Shown: positions 1-11,659, counted from the first letter of the stretch. The stretch: DNA of 27,672 nt from Pelargonium cotyledonis (GCA_036897625.1 JAYMTA010000503.1:1-27672), one strand, 5' to 3'. Program-made: numbers and translations. Notes: generated by a model from the sequence alone, not told the origin.

Positions 1-880
1 GTCTACTATATGGGTAGGAGAGGAGTGTACAAAAATGCACATGGAGACATCAAAGGCTTTAGCTAATTGCTATGCCATGAGAAACCACACAATAAATTGC
101 TTTGGGAAATCTGTGTTTGAGCAAAAATTAAAGTGTGATCCATTAATCTTCTATAAAGGACCAAAGCATATACTTGTATGTATGTATCACTTTCCATTGG
201 CAACCCCATTTGCATAATTGGACTTCCCATTAAATATTTTGATGGTGAAGTTACATGCTAGCACATTTCTCACCATTCAATTTAAGAAATTCTTTATTTG
301 GATCGAATTAAAGTCGAAAGAAGACTGAAATATTGTTACACAAAAGACCGAGCCAAATAAAATTTACACAAACATGTATCTAATCGAGTAGTCATATATT
401 GAAATGAGTTAAAAGCTATAGCACAATGATAGCAAATGCTGACGTTTCATAATTGGTATTATTCTACTAGTCGACTAAGCTTATCGAACTTACGAATAAA
501 GTCTACGAAATATAGTGAAAGACATGGAGAGGTAGAAGAGAGAATCAAGTACCCACCACCCTCTAGCTTTAGAGATGGACCCACAACACAAACATGAGAG
601 AAAAAGAAAGAAACCCATGAATTCACTTCTCTACTCCCATTGCTTGCTCCAAACCTAAACGGTCAAATTTCATGGTGGGGAGTGGGAAAGATGTGAAGAA
701 AGCTAGCCTCTCTTTTTTTTTAAGTATCTTGATGAGAGCAAGTAAGGTATGTTTCCAATACAAGAAATAATGATAGCTGAACTGACCCTGAAGAAACTTC
801 ACATTAAGTAATAAGTCACACAACTATCTTTCAAAAGACCAAAAACATGAAAACAAAATAAAAAATTATTGTGCCCTAGT

Positions 881-907
881 TTCTCTCTCTAAGCTTCTCT
901 CTCTCTA
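881..907. repeat. CT-rich tract (GAGA-type)
   Basis: Two CT-dinucleotide runs, TTCTCTCTCT and CTTCTCTCTCTCT, are separated by AAG. Such tracts are bound by plant BPC/BBR GAGA factors and are common in 5' UTRs. Here no downstream gene is evident, so it may simply be a microsatellite. Confidence 0.6.
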
Positions 908-1384
908 GTTTAGGGTTCATGCTTTGCTTTGTTATGAAGTGGTGGATAGCTCATGCATTCATTATCAATGCATCAAAGTTTGGTTTTATATGTTGTTGAG
1001 AAGAAATGAGATTATGATATTCCCAACAAAAAGGAAAAAAAAATAATTAAGTGATTCTCATAAGGTGTGAGTGGTTTGGATGTGGAGATCACATGAAGTA
1101 TATTACAATGAATTATAAAGTTTTTTTTTTTTTTTGGATGTTGAATGGAAAGTAAAAGATAAAGAAATCAACTTATCTCCACAAGTCACAAGTCAAGGTT
1201 CCAACAAAATGATCAAATAAACTATACATTGCCCTAAAAAGGAGGGAAGCACAAGCACACATGATCATTGCATATTTTATTAAACTTTTAACAATTTGTA
1301 TTAATATTTTCTTAATTTACATATGTGATACTTTTGAGTATAGTAAAGTGATCAAGATCGTGTAATAATATGGGTTGTGAGCCA

Positions 1385-1567
1385 TTATTTTTGTTCTTTT
1401 ATTTTAACCTTTTTTATGTGCTCTTTTGATTTTGTTGGGTGGTTAAAGAAAAGTGTGTGAACAATTGTAAGCAATAATAGAGCTAAAATTGCAGAGAAAG
1501 ATAAAAAGAAAGTTACAGGGAATCCAACTTCATCTACTTTTAATCTTTCTAGTTCATGAAGTTTCAT
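1385..1567 (-). CDS. possible 60-aa single-pass membrane microprotein (unrecognised)
   Basis: This is an ATG-to-TAA open frame of 60 codons. It begins MKLHELERLKVDEVGFP, an amphipathic charged start. One strongly hydrophobic stretch follows at about residues 17-41, rich in F, L, I and A, and would span a membrane once. The tail after residue 43 is lysine-rich, with seven or more K and almost no acidic residues, which predicts a cytosolic C-terminus by the positive-inside rule. A TATA-like run (ATATATATAT) lies only a few bases upstream, too close to serve as this frame's TATA box. I do not recognise the family. A 60-codon frame is not rare by chance in AT-rich DNA, and T-rich codons alone give hydrophobic residues, so this stays tentative. 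Confidence 0.2.
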   Translation of the reverse strand: MKLHELERLKVDEVGFPVTFFLSFSAILALLLLTIVHTLFFNHPTKSKEHIKKVKIKEQK

Positions 1568-1772
1568 ATATATATTGATATATATGTGTGTGTGACTACT
1601 TTTTAATTATTTTGAGTTTGAAATTCTCTTTTTAAAAGTGAACTTGTCAAGTTCATTGAATTTAATAGTACACAAAATCTTACTACAGTCTAATATCGAA
1701 CTAGATTTAGATTTGCAACAAACATATATAAAATTTAAAAAAAAAAGAAGGATTTTAGTAGTTGACTAATTA

Positions 1773-1981
1773 AGTGGACAATTCAATAATTTTAAATTGA
1801 TTATGTGTTATATACGAGTTAATTACGAGCACGATAAATTTAACATAATAATTCAAGTTGCCTCGACATATGCATGACAAGACCATGTTTGGCAAAACAC
1901 CACCGACCCAACAAACTCGGCACGATATAAATCTACACGACAAACATATATAACACAGTGTAGTAACAATGTTAACCTTCA
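1773..1981. mobile_element. possible decayed hAT-like MITE
   Basis: The segment has the word content of the short non-autonomous elements seen more clearly in the REV7 introns: AAGTGGACAATTC at the left edge, and internal CACCGACCCAACA, CTCGGCACG and ACACGACA words. I could not find a matching target-site duplication, and the right edge is uncertain. Confidence 0.25.
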
Positions 1982-2712
1982 TAAAAATTCATATGAACAG
2001 TAAGACGAACTAGTTAGAGTTTGGGGGTTTAACTTTAATTTAGTATTATAACTCAAAAAAAATTACGTGTAAGGTGTGTCACTCGTGTCATGTGCATGTT
2101 TAAAGCTTAACGTAAGTTTACAAAGTTAGTAAATTTAAACACACTTATTTTACGTTATGTTAAAGATCGAGATAATTAGAATCGCCAACTCTATCTACAT
2201 CATTAAAAGAGTTGGGACGTGTAAGAGTTTTATCCAATTAAGTCTTTTCTATTTAGATAACAAAAAAGGTTAGAGAAACCAACCATACAAAATATTATCA
2301 TCTTAATGGGACATAAACTAAAGAATTTAAAGTCTTTAAGCAAGTGTTGATTAGTGCCAAAGCATCCAAGCTAAGGAGGATCAAATATATTGGTAAAATC
2401 CAAAGCCACTTAAGGCTAATTATATTTTAATGTTTTTGTTGCATTCTGTCTGTACAGTCTGCTGAAGCATGTTACTTAAAAAGAATATACTATATGGTTT
2501 ATAATATTAGTCAATTTATCAAAAATATATATATTAATTAATATTTGATGATCTTGCCCATGTGGGTTATGATATTAATAAAATTTTATACTATTTTTTG
2601 ACAGTCTTGTGTTTGAAAAAAATAATTATATTATAATAATTTTAGCATCCTCAAATCATCCGAAGTTGAAGAATATTTAGATCAATTTGTGCAGACCTTA
2701 GTTGGCACATCC

Positions 2713-2732
2713 AATTAATTAATTAATTAATT
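2713..2732. repeat. (AATT)5 microsatellite
   Basis: Five uninterrupted AATT units are followed by one more A. The tract is self-complementary and likely length-variable between accessions. Confidence 0.9.
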
Positions 2733-5321
2733 ATACAAAATTTTGTATACTAATGAAACAAACTGTTCTATTTGTCTCAAAAATTGAAGCTATTTTGTCT
2801 AATCCTGCAGGACTAAAATGAATAAATAATATACAATACAAATATAGATATCAAATTGGTTGATTTTATTTATGAGATTGCATTGAAAATATCAGTCAAC
2901 ACTGAATAATTTATAATGAAACTGTAACCTATATTTGTCTTTTGCTTATGTGCTTGCTTTTAATAAATACCTACAAAAAAAAAATTATTTTAGGTGCTTT
3001 TCCATGTCTTGATATGAATTGTAGTTATTATAGGTAAATACATTAAAATAGAAGATAGGTTAAAAAAATAAGATATTGGCAATTAGGTTAAAGACAAGAT
3101 GCTAAAGCTAGCATTAATTTTAATTATGCCCTTAAACATGTAATCTTGAGATTCAAGTACACCACCAGCTGTTTTATATGCCCATATATAGGATAATAGG
3201 AATATGAAATGTCATGTGATGTGACCAAAGTGTGGTTTATATGTAAATATTTTAAATTTAATTTAATGTAGACAAAAAATTCAGATGATACCACAATGTA
3301 CAAATTTTTGCTATGCATATATACCAAAATTTGATAAATGAATAATTATGTCACCATGATAATGACAATTTTATGCTTTAATTAGATAATGGTTGGTTTG
3401 TTGTGTGTAAATACACACCATTGAAAAATAATAAATCTATTATATTTCCAATAATTTTTGCATGATATATGGATGGTCGGTTTGGTTACTTTTCCTCTTA
3501 TTTGATTGAAAATTATCCACACACAAAACAAAACAAAAAGTTCTAGATATGGCTATGCATGAGACCAATGTAAATGTCAAAACACGGAAAATTGAATTTA
3601 GATAAATTTCCAAAATATTATTGATAAAAACTTGGACTTTGAAAGTTGGCAATTAGTTAGAATTGGTTGGAGATTTGGTCAAGCTCTTGATACCAAAATG
3701 AAGCTAAAATTCAATTGCAATAAATTAGCCCCCAAATGTGGGAACTCAACCAAAGAAAGAGAAAAAGGATAGCCCCACATTCATGACTAGCTTCATTTGG
3801 TAAATTGAAAAATCTAGCCATCATCTTAGCAAATCAAAACCAAACAACAACAAAATGTTTATCTCAATTATCTCATTATTAATTCCCTTAATTTATGGAT
3901 GAAAATTCAATTTTAAACGTTTGTTATAACATATAAGACCGAAACATATTTGTAATCTAACCAAAATGTATGAAATCATATACGAGTTATTGAAACGTCT
4001 TCGGTTAGGTCGTATCGTTCAAAGCTAAAATTACACGCAATTGACGGAATTTAAAATTTGTAATAGTTAATCTATAAAAAATATAATATAAAATACTTTA
4101 AAGTAAAAATTTTAATTCACAAATATGCTTTACTATTTGGCATAAATGAATTTAATTATGTGCAGTATTATAAATGCTAAAAAATATGTGCCATGAATCA
4201 AATTGAGTGAAATAAATAAGAGTTCAATAATCGATTGGTCCATCTCTCATTAATTAATTTCCATGAAACTACTATTGTAGTCAGTGAACAAAACAATGCA
4301 CCTCGACAACAAAATTACTAGCTACAAATAATTAATATTTTCTCATTAATAGCCATGATATATATAATATGTAGCAATTAAATCAAACCCTATAATTGCT
4401 TATGTGAGGTCCAAAAATGGGTTCCATTATTATGCTTGAATTCAGGTCGGTGAGATCATTATTTTTTGCTTACTATTCTTGCTTCATGGGTCTTGTACCC
4501 TATGAGTCAATAATTGTTTATAACTTTTGTCATTATTTTTTTTGTCACGATCTTGCATGAAAAATATAAAGTGTTTCAAAGCAGATGAATGATCGACACA
4601 TGCAAATGTCTTTAATATTAAATATTTATTAATACGAGAAAATAATTAGTGAATAAAATAATATTAAATTTACAAATTTATCGGCGTGTGAATATAATAA
4701 ATAATATCGGTAAATTTCTATACATTTAAGAGTTTGACGAAATACGCGTAATATACATATACTAAAATTACATGAACCATCATTTTCCTTTCATGCGGGT
4801 CTTTCTCATAATTCATCATTGAAAACCTTAAAATATATGTGGTACCAAATAATCAATAATTGCATCACTTTCGGTCAATCTTATCTTCCTATAAAATTTT
4901 TTTTGTTTTATAATTTTCACACTAGATATCATTAAGAAGTCAAAAAGAGTGTATAGTTACTAGACTATATATTAAAATAAATAACATGATACTAAAATTG
5001 ATGTCACAATGGGAAAAAAATTTAAAAATCATACATCTAATTTATAAACATTTGAAATTGTATCCCCCATTTAATAGATATCACAAGAATAAACTTAATC
5101 CATTTTAAAGTCGAACAAATTCGCGCCTTATACAAACCCGATATACATTTTATCTTTTATTTAAAATATTTTTAATCCAAACGCAAAAAGATAAATTTTC
5201 AATATTAAATCAACATTGCTAGTCTCGAAAAAAGAAAATCAACATTGCCAACGTTGAATTTTATGTGGGAAGGAGAAAGAAGACAAACGACAAGTAGTTC
5301 GTGTAAAGCAAGGAAACGACG

Positions 5322-5576
5322 ACACGTGTCCAAAAGGGTCCAATATTTCCCATGCGAGGAGCATGACCTACCCTGTCCTCTAAAGTAAAGAAACCGCCGA
5401 AGATCAGATCAGAGAGACCCAAAACTCGGGTACACGTACACCGTACCATCACTCTTTTAATTAATCCCTGTGGACCCCACCACCCTACAACCCTGCCCCA
5501 CACGTGTTCCCGTGGACCCACATCACATCCTACGTGGCGCGCGCTTGCAGGCCCCAAACGGCAGGTGATACGTGGC
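5322..5576 (+). promoter_or_regulatory. ABRE/G-box cluster upstream of the BOI-like gene
   Basis: Four ACGT-core elements of the bZIP/ABF or bHLH type occur in about 255 bp: ACACGTGTC (5322-5330), ACACGTGTT (5500-5508), TACGTGGC (5531-5538) and TACGTGGC again (5569-5576). A further ACGT sits in GTACACGTAC (from 5430). The block is markedly GC-richer than the AT-rich DNA to its left. It ends about 370 bp before the start codon of the RING ligase gene. Multiple ABREs close together are the known requirement for ABA responsiveness. Regulation by ABA or stress is inferred, not shown. Confidence 0.7.
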
Positions 5577-5678
5577 AGATGCCCACTTCGTCAGTTGCTA
5601 AATCAAAAGTTACGATAAACACGCGCTGATATTCTCGAAATGCCCCTGTCATTTCGCGGTATTTACGGACTGACCGCT

Positions 5679-5697
5679 CTATTTATTTAATATATTT
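5679..5697 (+). promoter_or_regulatory. TATA-like element of the BOI-like gene
   Basis: CTATTTATTTAATATAT lies about 255 bp upstream of the start codon. It is followed by a pyrimidine-rich stretch (TTTCTCTTTCT, TTTCTCTCTCTAG) that suits a plant transcription start and leader. No ATG occurs in the probable leader between about 5760 and 5948. Confidence 0.45.
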
Positions 5698-5947
5698 TCA
5701 GTTTAATCAAATTAGTAATTATTTTACTTTCTCTTTCTAAAAAAAGGCGATTTTTTTTTCTCTCTCTAGACGGAACCAAACCCATAATAAACCCCACCAC
5801 ACAGCATTGCCATTTCTATTGCATTTTTGTTCATTTCCTCTTCTTGCTCTCTCTCAAGAAACCACACATACCAAGAACAGAACAGAGCAAAAGATACAGA
5901 GGATCACAGAGAAGAAGAAGAAAGACGATAAAATTGTCTCGCTTTCC

Positions 5948-7119
5948 ATGGCTGTTGAAGCTCGCCACCTTAATCTCTTCCCTTCTCAACTCTCCGGTCA
6001 CAGGTACTTCATCAATCCATCAATTAACCGTCTTTATCTGTGTGTACTCTGTTTTTGAGTCTGCGAATGTGGATTAATGGATGTTGGTGTGGAATTGGCA
6101 GAGAAATGATGAATCCCATTGAAGGGAACGGTTGTTTGTACAATACCCAGATGGGGTATGGGCACGGCGTGCTGGTTTCGGGGACAACCACCGCAGAGAC
6201 GACGAATCTACTTCCATGGTACGGTGGCTTTGTATGGGCCGATCCCGCCGCCGCGGCTGCGGCGATGAAGGCCGACAGCGGCGTGACCTACAACCTCCCG
6301 GCCGTCGCCTCCAGAAAGCGCTCGCGGGCCGACAGTTCGATGCTCAACCCATTAATGTTCCTCTCCCAGAATCCCTCTTCACAGCCCCAAAAAGCCCACA
6401 CTCTGTTCTCGTTCCTCGGCGAGGACCTCTCGTTGCAGATCCAGCAGCAGCAATTCGACATCGACCGTCTCGTTTCTCAACATGTAAGCCCATACTCCAC
6501 GAATCAGCTTCTGGGTTTTGTTTGATTTTTCGTTTTTGTTGTTGGGTCTGATTGGGTTTGAATTTGGAATTTACAGATGGAGAAGGTGAGGATTGAGATC
6601 GAAGAGAGACGAAAGAGACAAGCGAGGAGGCTTGTGGAGGCGTTGGAGGAGGGGATGGTGAAGAGGCTGCGAGCGAAAGAGGAAGAGATCGAGAAGATCG
6701 GGAAGCTGAATTGGGCTTTGGAAGAGAGAGTCAAGTCGCTGTGCATCGAGAACCAGATATGGCGAGACCTGGCTCAGACCAACGAAGCCACCGCCAATGC
6801 TTTACGCACCAATCTCGAGCACGTCCTAGCCCAGCAGGTCAGCGACCACCGCAACGCCGCCGACGACAACGAAGACGCAGAGTCTTGCTGCGGAAGCAGC
6901 GGCACAGATAACAGAGATTCCGCTGCTTTCGCCGGCGAAATGGCCGGCGCCGGAGATAGGAACAGCAGATGGTGCAAGAACTGCGGGAAGGACGAGCCGT
7001 GCGTGTTGCTTTTGCCGTGCAGGCACTTGTGCTTGTGCACGGCGTGCGGGTCGACGGTGCACGTTTGCCCGGTTTGTAAAGCGACCAAGAACGCTAGTGT
7101 TCATGTGAACATGTCATAG
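5948..7119 (+). CDS. BRG1: BOI-related (BRG-type) RING E3 ubiquitin ligase, 3 exons
   Basis: Exons are 5948-6003, 6102-6483 and 6577-7119 (stop TAG), all with GT..AG introns, giving 326 aa. The start MAVEARHLNLFPSQ is the conserved N-terminus of the BOI/BRG family. Next come a YNTQM block, a poly-Ala run (68-73) and a basic SRKRSR patch (89-94) that could be a nuclear signal. The glutamine-rich FDIDRLVSQH segment ends exon 2. Exon 3 opens with a charged coiled coil (about 147-205) and the family's WRD motif (208-210). A C-terminal C3HC4 RING follows, with C279, C282, C294, H296, C300, C303, C310 and C313. Arabidopsis BOI/BRGs act as E3 ligases in pathogen and abiotic stress responses and bind DELLA proteins to repress gibberellin responses. 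The first exon encodes only 18 full codons plus two bases. The symbol rests on remembered resemblance to BRG1 among the four paralogues. Confidence 0.93.
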
Positions 7120-7350
7120 GAGAAGAAAAGAAAAGAAGTAAATTTTATTAAATCCTCCCAAAATTTTAGTCTTAGTGTTTTTCTTTTCAATCTTTTCTTT
7201 TTGTTTCCATGTAATTTTGTTACATATTTTGATAGAGAACTAATTTTTTCATTCATTCTAGATGATACATCTTTGCATTTGGATCTCTTGGTTTTTCGTT
7301 TATGTTGTATGAGATGTTGCATTTTGATCACTCCCACCTCTCATTGGGTC
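7120..7350 (+). other. probable 3' UTR of the BOI-like gene
   Basis: The AT-rich sequence after the stop codon contains T-rich runs (TTTTTCTTTTCAATC, TTTTTGTTTCC) and TTGTT/TGTA-type elements typical of plant polyadenylation regions. No exact AATAAA is present near the expected end, so the cleavage site cannot be fixed by eye. Confidence 0.4.
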
Positions 7351-7523
7351 ATAAAACTTTTGTGGTAGATTGTGTATAGTGTTCATCATGGAGACAATAC
7401 TTGAGATTTAAAACTCTTTTTCAATACCATGTTATGTGGATTATCATATCATGACGTTGTTTTAATTTTAATTAAGTATGTGATATATGTTAAAAATGAC
7501 GTGGACTCCAGAAGTGGATAATC

Positions 7524-7560
7524 CGGCGCAAGTTAGCAAGATTTCGGCGCAAGATAGCAA
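7524..7560. repeat. 21-bp direct repeat, two copies
   Basis: CGGCGCAAGTTAGCAA (7524-7539) is repeated as CGGCGCAAGATAGCAA (7545-7560) with one mismatch in 16, at a period of 21 bp. It forms the left edge of the GC-rich island and could be a duplicated factor-binding site. Confidence 0.85.
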
Positions 7561-7850
7561 ATGTGGTTTTAAGGGGTAATTGCTAAAAGGTAGTGTGGGG
7601 ACGCGCATCTACCAAAACAGATAGAGAGACAGTGCAGAGCGGACCAACTAGATGAGAGAGAGAGGGGCGCGTGTGGTGGAATCGCGCGTGGAGTCAACGG
7701 TGGCGTGGAAAGGGACAGGTGTGAAGACAAAGGCTGACACGTAAGACCCGAGCAAATGTCGCTGTTCTTCAGGAACTCAGTGGCTCTGAGCTCGTGTCGG
7801 ACCCACAATGTGCCCATCTCTACTCGTGCACCAAAGCTCACGGCTTTATC
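7524..7850. promoter_or_regulatory. orphan GC-rich, promoter-like island
   Basis: About 330 bp much richer in G/C and CpG than both flanks. It contains CAMTA-type CGCG words (ACGCGC at 7601, GCGCGT at 7667, CGCGCGT at 7683). It also has a W-box core (AGTCAA at 7692-7697, TTGACT on the other strand), a GA-rich run (7653-7666) and a GACACGTAAG ABRE-like site (about 7737-7746). The composition resembles the RING gene promoter at 5240-5660. No recognisable coding sequence adjoins on either side; the open frame on the - strand here starts at TTG and is unconvincing. It might be a distal element, a promoter of a non-coding RNA, or the leftover of a duplicated or lost gene. Confidence 0.45.
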
Positions 7851-8716
7851 TTTTCAATATTATTATCATTATCAAATGTATTTTTATTCATCAAATTTTT
7901 ATGATTCAAATATATTTATTTTATAAGCAATGGGATAGTAATAAAAGCACCGCCATGTTATTCGTTAGTTTCGCATAAGTCTATAAACCTCATTTTATAA
8001 CGTCGATAAGAAGGTTCGAATTTGAGACTTTAAAATAAATTTAAAGCACATCAATTACTAGACTCAACATGTATTGATCAATATATTATTATTATTTATA
8101 TGCTATTTTTTATTTATCATTATTGGAAATGAAAATGGGAGATTATTATTAACAAATATGTTTCCATTTATTTCCATGGCATATAAAAAAATGATATTTT
8201 CGAGTATATATATACAACCACTAGAACACTGTTGGTTGCTGGTTGCTGGTTGCGTATTCAACAACTCGACGTTATGATTTTGCTTTTTGAGAAAGAAAAA
8301 AAAAGGTGTTGTCAAGAAAGATGAAAAATAATTAAAAGTTGTCTCAAATTTAGTGATATATAGTAAATAAATAGTGTTATTTTCTTCTTCTTATTTTGTT
8401 GGTACGTACTTTCACAAGGTCCCGTCCCATGCACGAAACTGTTTTTTTGTATATGTATCTTTTGTTATTGTCGATACAGTGAAAACAAAAGCCTTGAAAT
8501 TAGTAATTTGGATTTTGTTTCGGTAAATATGCTGTACTTCTTTAAATTATTTTCTTTATTTTGTTGTGCATGTTGAGTTACATGATGTAAGGTTGGCATT
8601 TATTGTTTTGTCGAAGAATTCGTGTTTTAACTCACTAACTTATAATCATGTTAAATTTATATTAGGAAGGAAAATTTTGTATCTACAGAATAATTAATAA
8701 TTCGTAATGTGTCGGT

Positions 8717-8732
8717 ACACACACACACACAC
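8717..8732. repeat. (AC)8 microsatellite
   Basis: Eight uninterrupted AC units, followed after one G by a further short ACACAC run. Confidence 0.9.
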
Positions 8733-8789
8733 GACACACTCTTATGCAAATTTAGGTGCAAAAAAAAAAAACAATTTTGATAATATTAT

Positions 8790-9028
8790 TTGCGGTTCAT
8801 ATTGTTGATAAGTTTAATTTAATATATTTAATCGCAATAAATGGTGTCAAAATAAACGTAGACATCTTGTGTCGTATATAATGTATTATTAACTTTGACC
8901 AACTAATTAGTTAAACATACTGTGTTTGAATTATGTGTCCGTTAACGTGACGTGTTCATATGTTAACTTACACAATCAACTTTTAATAGAACACGAACAT
9001 ATTGGTATATACAAATTGTTACTACAAA
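8790..9028. mobile_element. possible decayed hAT-like MITE
   Basis: Internal words GTGTCGTATATAA, GTGTCCGTTAACGTGACGTG and AACACGAACA, and a right edge ACAAATTGTTACTACAA, resemble the ends (ACAAATTACCACTCCTA) and interior of the better-preserved element at 18567-18862. The left edge and a target duplication could not be found. Confidence 0.2.
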
Positions 9029-11583
9029 ATGAATTTGAAAGTAGTTAAATAGTGTGATTTAAGAGACATTATTTAAAGAGTAAATAATGTTAAAAACTCT
9101 TCTCTAATTTAATGTGCTCAAACTTAAAAGTCGTTCAATTAAATAAGAAGACACATAATTTAAAAGGGTAAAAGTAAATGTTTTGGAAATTAATTACTTG
9201 AATAACGATAGTGAAAAAAAAAGTAAAGACAAAAACAATATTAATGAATTTGGAACATATATAAAAATAATGTGCAATAAATGGTTCTGCTAAAATTGGC
9301 AGTGTACAGTTGTTATATAATTATATGTATGGTCCTACCCATTAATTCATGCTCTATATATTGCTAGGTTTCTGTGATTTATATTGTCCTTTTCTTTATC
9401 GATTAGTCACTTAATTGACTGTAAATTTTGGTTGTTAATTATTTCGTATCATTTGAACAAAACAATAATATATTAGCTCTTCTACAGTTTATATATGATT
9501 CATAAGTGTACATTTTCTTTTCACTACATGCATGATCACTTGAAATTAATGGACCCTACAATATTAATTATAAGAGGAAATTATTGAGTAGTAAAATAAA
9601 ACATTTTGATGCAAGAACTTAAATATTGTGCTTGACAATATAAAAAAATAAAAGATATAAATGAAAAGTGAAATGTGTTTTTTCATCTTCAAACATATCT
9701 TGTTTGGTATAAAGACATTTAATATGAAATTGATGCAGTGAAAAAATATTTATTGCTCTATTTTTGTTTGTGTGAATTTTAATTTTTGTCATTTTCTTGT
9801 TGTAGATAAAAAGAAATGGTCAAATGATAAGCAAAGGACTGATATTGATATGGTGGCTGAGACATTAAACTCTGAGCTTTCTAGGAATTGGCAAATAATA
9901 TTTCCAACCCATCAGTCTGTAAAAGAGAGAGACATTTCATTGATTTTTTGGTCCCATTCCCTCAGAGAAATTAAAAACTCATCAAATTAGGTGTCCAAAT
10001 AAACAATGACATAATAATTTTTTTATTTATATATAAAATCTTTTTAAAAAATATAGTTTAATATTTTTTGTAGGTTTAATTCAATCATTTTTTTATCCAT
10101 AGTAGTAAGTTGATCGAATACCTAATCGGTTGACAGATTTTTTAGTTCATCCGGCTTTTAATATGCCTATTTGTTCTTGTAATATTTATTATTCATTCGT
10201 TTGTAGATGTTTTATCAATTATGAACTTAAATTATATGAACTTTAACACTAGCGATGATGTTTTGCTCTCATTCTCTCGGTGATCCCTCTGTCTATAAAA
10301 TATACAGTCTAATGCATGTGAAAAGAATCCATTTGAGATTGGAATAAAGAAGAAGCAATTGTTTGGAGGGTCAATTTTTTATATATAGAGAAGTGCACTA
10401 ATTTGCCTTGGAATCAACTCCAATAATACAAGTCATATTCACTTTGGTATGTATATTTGCAAAACACATATATATAAGTCCAAAAATAGCCTCATCACCT
10501 TTCTTCTATCCAACTTGCTCACAAGTCATTTTCCATGGAATTTAATTCAATTTGAAGCAATAGAATCAAACTTGAAGTTTTGTCCTACTAATGAGCCATT
10601 TTTTGTTAGATAAACAATGTATTTTTGGGGACAAAAACTTGGGCCACAAGACACCTACATAGGCCAAAATTAGCATTTAATGGGATGGTAACATGGACTA
10701 TGCATTATATATATAATTAAAGATTTTGTTTGTAGGATCTTTGGCTCTACAAGATAAGGACCATCTGTCCCTTTATGACCAGCATGCCCTCCAAACATGT
10801 GAATCTGATTCCAATTTTTAAATTTTGTTTTTGTTGGTATCTCTATTATTTATTAGTACCACCAACCTTTTTTTTTTCCTTCCTATAGCATAAAATAAAT
10901 AAATAATCACCATCACTAATCTACAATGTCAACTAGTTAGTGATAATGATTTTGCATTAACATATAGTTTCATTAACTCTAATAAAATAATTTGCATATC
11001 TCTTCTTCTTATAATATTTACAAATCTTAATTTTATATTTTTAATACAAGACAATAGTATAGTGATACATTCATATATATAGTTTCAAAATATTAAATAA
11101 TCGATAATATTACACGAGAATTTAGTAATTATGATTGATGCTAGAACAAACTAAAATTCAACCAGTGCATTTGAAATAGGTTTGTGCTCAAAGCACATAC
11201 GTAGTTTGGATGTCCATAATTTTGTTTACTGATTAATAAGAAACATTAATCATAGTTTTTTTTATTAATAATATATATTTTTTAGTGCAAAAAATTGATA
11301 AATTTAAATGAAATTGATGACTAAATTTTTTTTTTTTTCTAAAAAGAGAAATGATGCTCTTTTGGTGTGTTCTTAAATTGATACCATCTTGTGAGTTGTG
11401 ACCCATTTGATCTTTGAGAGAAGCCAAATTATGGGGTACTAGTGGACAATATTTTTTGATGGCTCTGTTTGGCTTTGAGTCACAATGCCAACAAAATCAC
11501 AGAATTTTAAGCCATATTTTTCTACTTCTTTTAGATAAAAAGACACAAACTTTTTCCTTTTTGTTCCCTAATTAATTTCTTTA

Positions 11584-11659
11584 GTGAAACTTCAAGTTGG
11601 AAACCTAACCATTTTGTTTCAAAGCACATTGTTTTGAATCCAAACTTGGGAAGCTTCAC
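11584..11659. repeat. imperfect inverted repeat (hairpin)
   Basis: GTGAAACTTCAAGTTGG (11584-11600) pairs with the reverse complement of CCAAACTTGGGAAGCTTCAC (11640-11659), allowing one mismatch and two small bulges, around a loop of about 39 bases. The stem is shorter than typical plant miRNA precursors and I recognise no known miRNA in it. Confidence 0.5.

Larger units (their letters stand above)
1..5240. other. AT-rich intergenic region without a recognised gene
   Basis: No stretch here gives a recognisable protein, and open frames are short, mostly starting at non-ATG codons. The sequence is A/T-dominated with many poly-A/T runs, including a 15-base T run at 1121-1135. Slightly less AT-rich patches occur at 520-700 and 860-980. 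The latter holds a CT-rich tract and then the small palindrome ATGCATT..AATGCAT at 954-974. One open frame that could be a real microprotein lies at 1385-1567 and is listed separately. I see no tRNA box pair, no long terminal repeats and no convincing exon series. Confidence 0.7.

Noticed and set aside
5261-5557. 98-codon - strand frame in the BOI-like promoter
   Set aside because: It starts at TTG, matches nothing known, and overlaps a dense block of ABRE elements. GC-rich DNA is open by chance more often.
5807-6058. In-frame N-terminal extension of the BOI-like protein, giving 47 more residues
   Set aside because: The extended frame begins at TTG, not ATG. The family start MAVEARHLNLF at 5948 is conserved, and the frame runs into intron 1.
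6040-6525. Single-exon reading of the middle BOI-like frame from 6040 to 6525
   Set aside because: It reads through intron 1 at the left and intron 2 at the right. Splice sites at 6102 and 6483 restore the family sequence.
8013-8024. tRNA B-box-like GGTTCGAATTT
   Set aside because: No A-box, anticodon arm or acceptor pairing upstream. Such words are common by chance.
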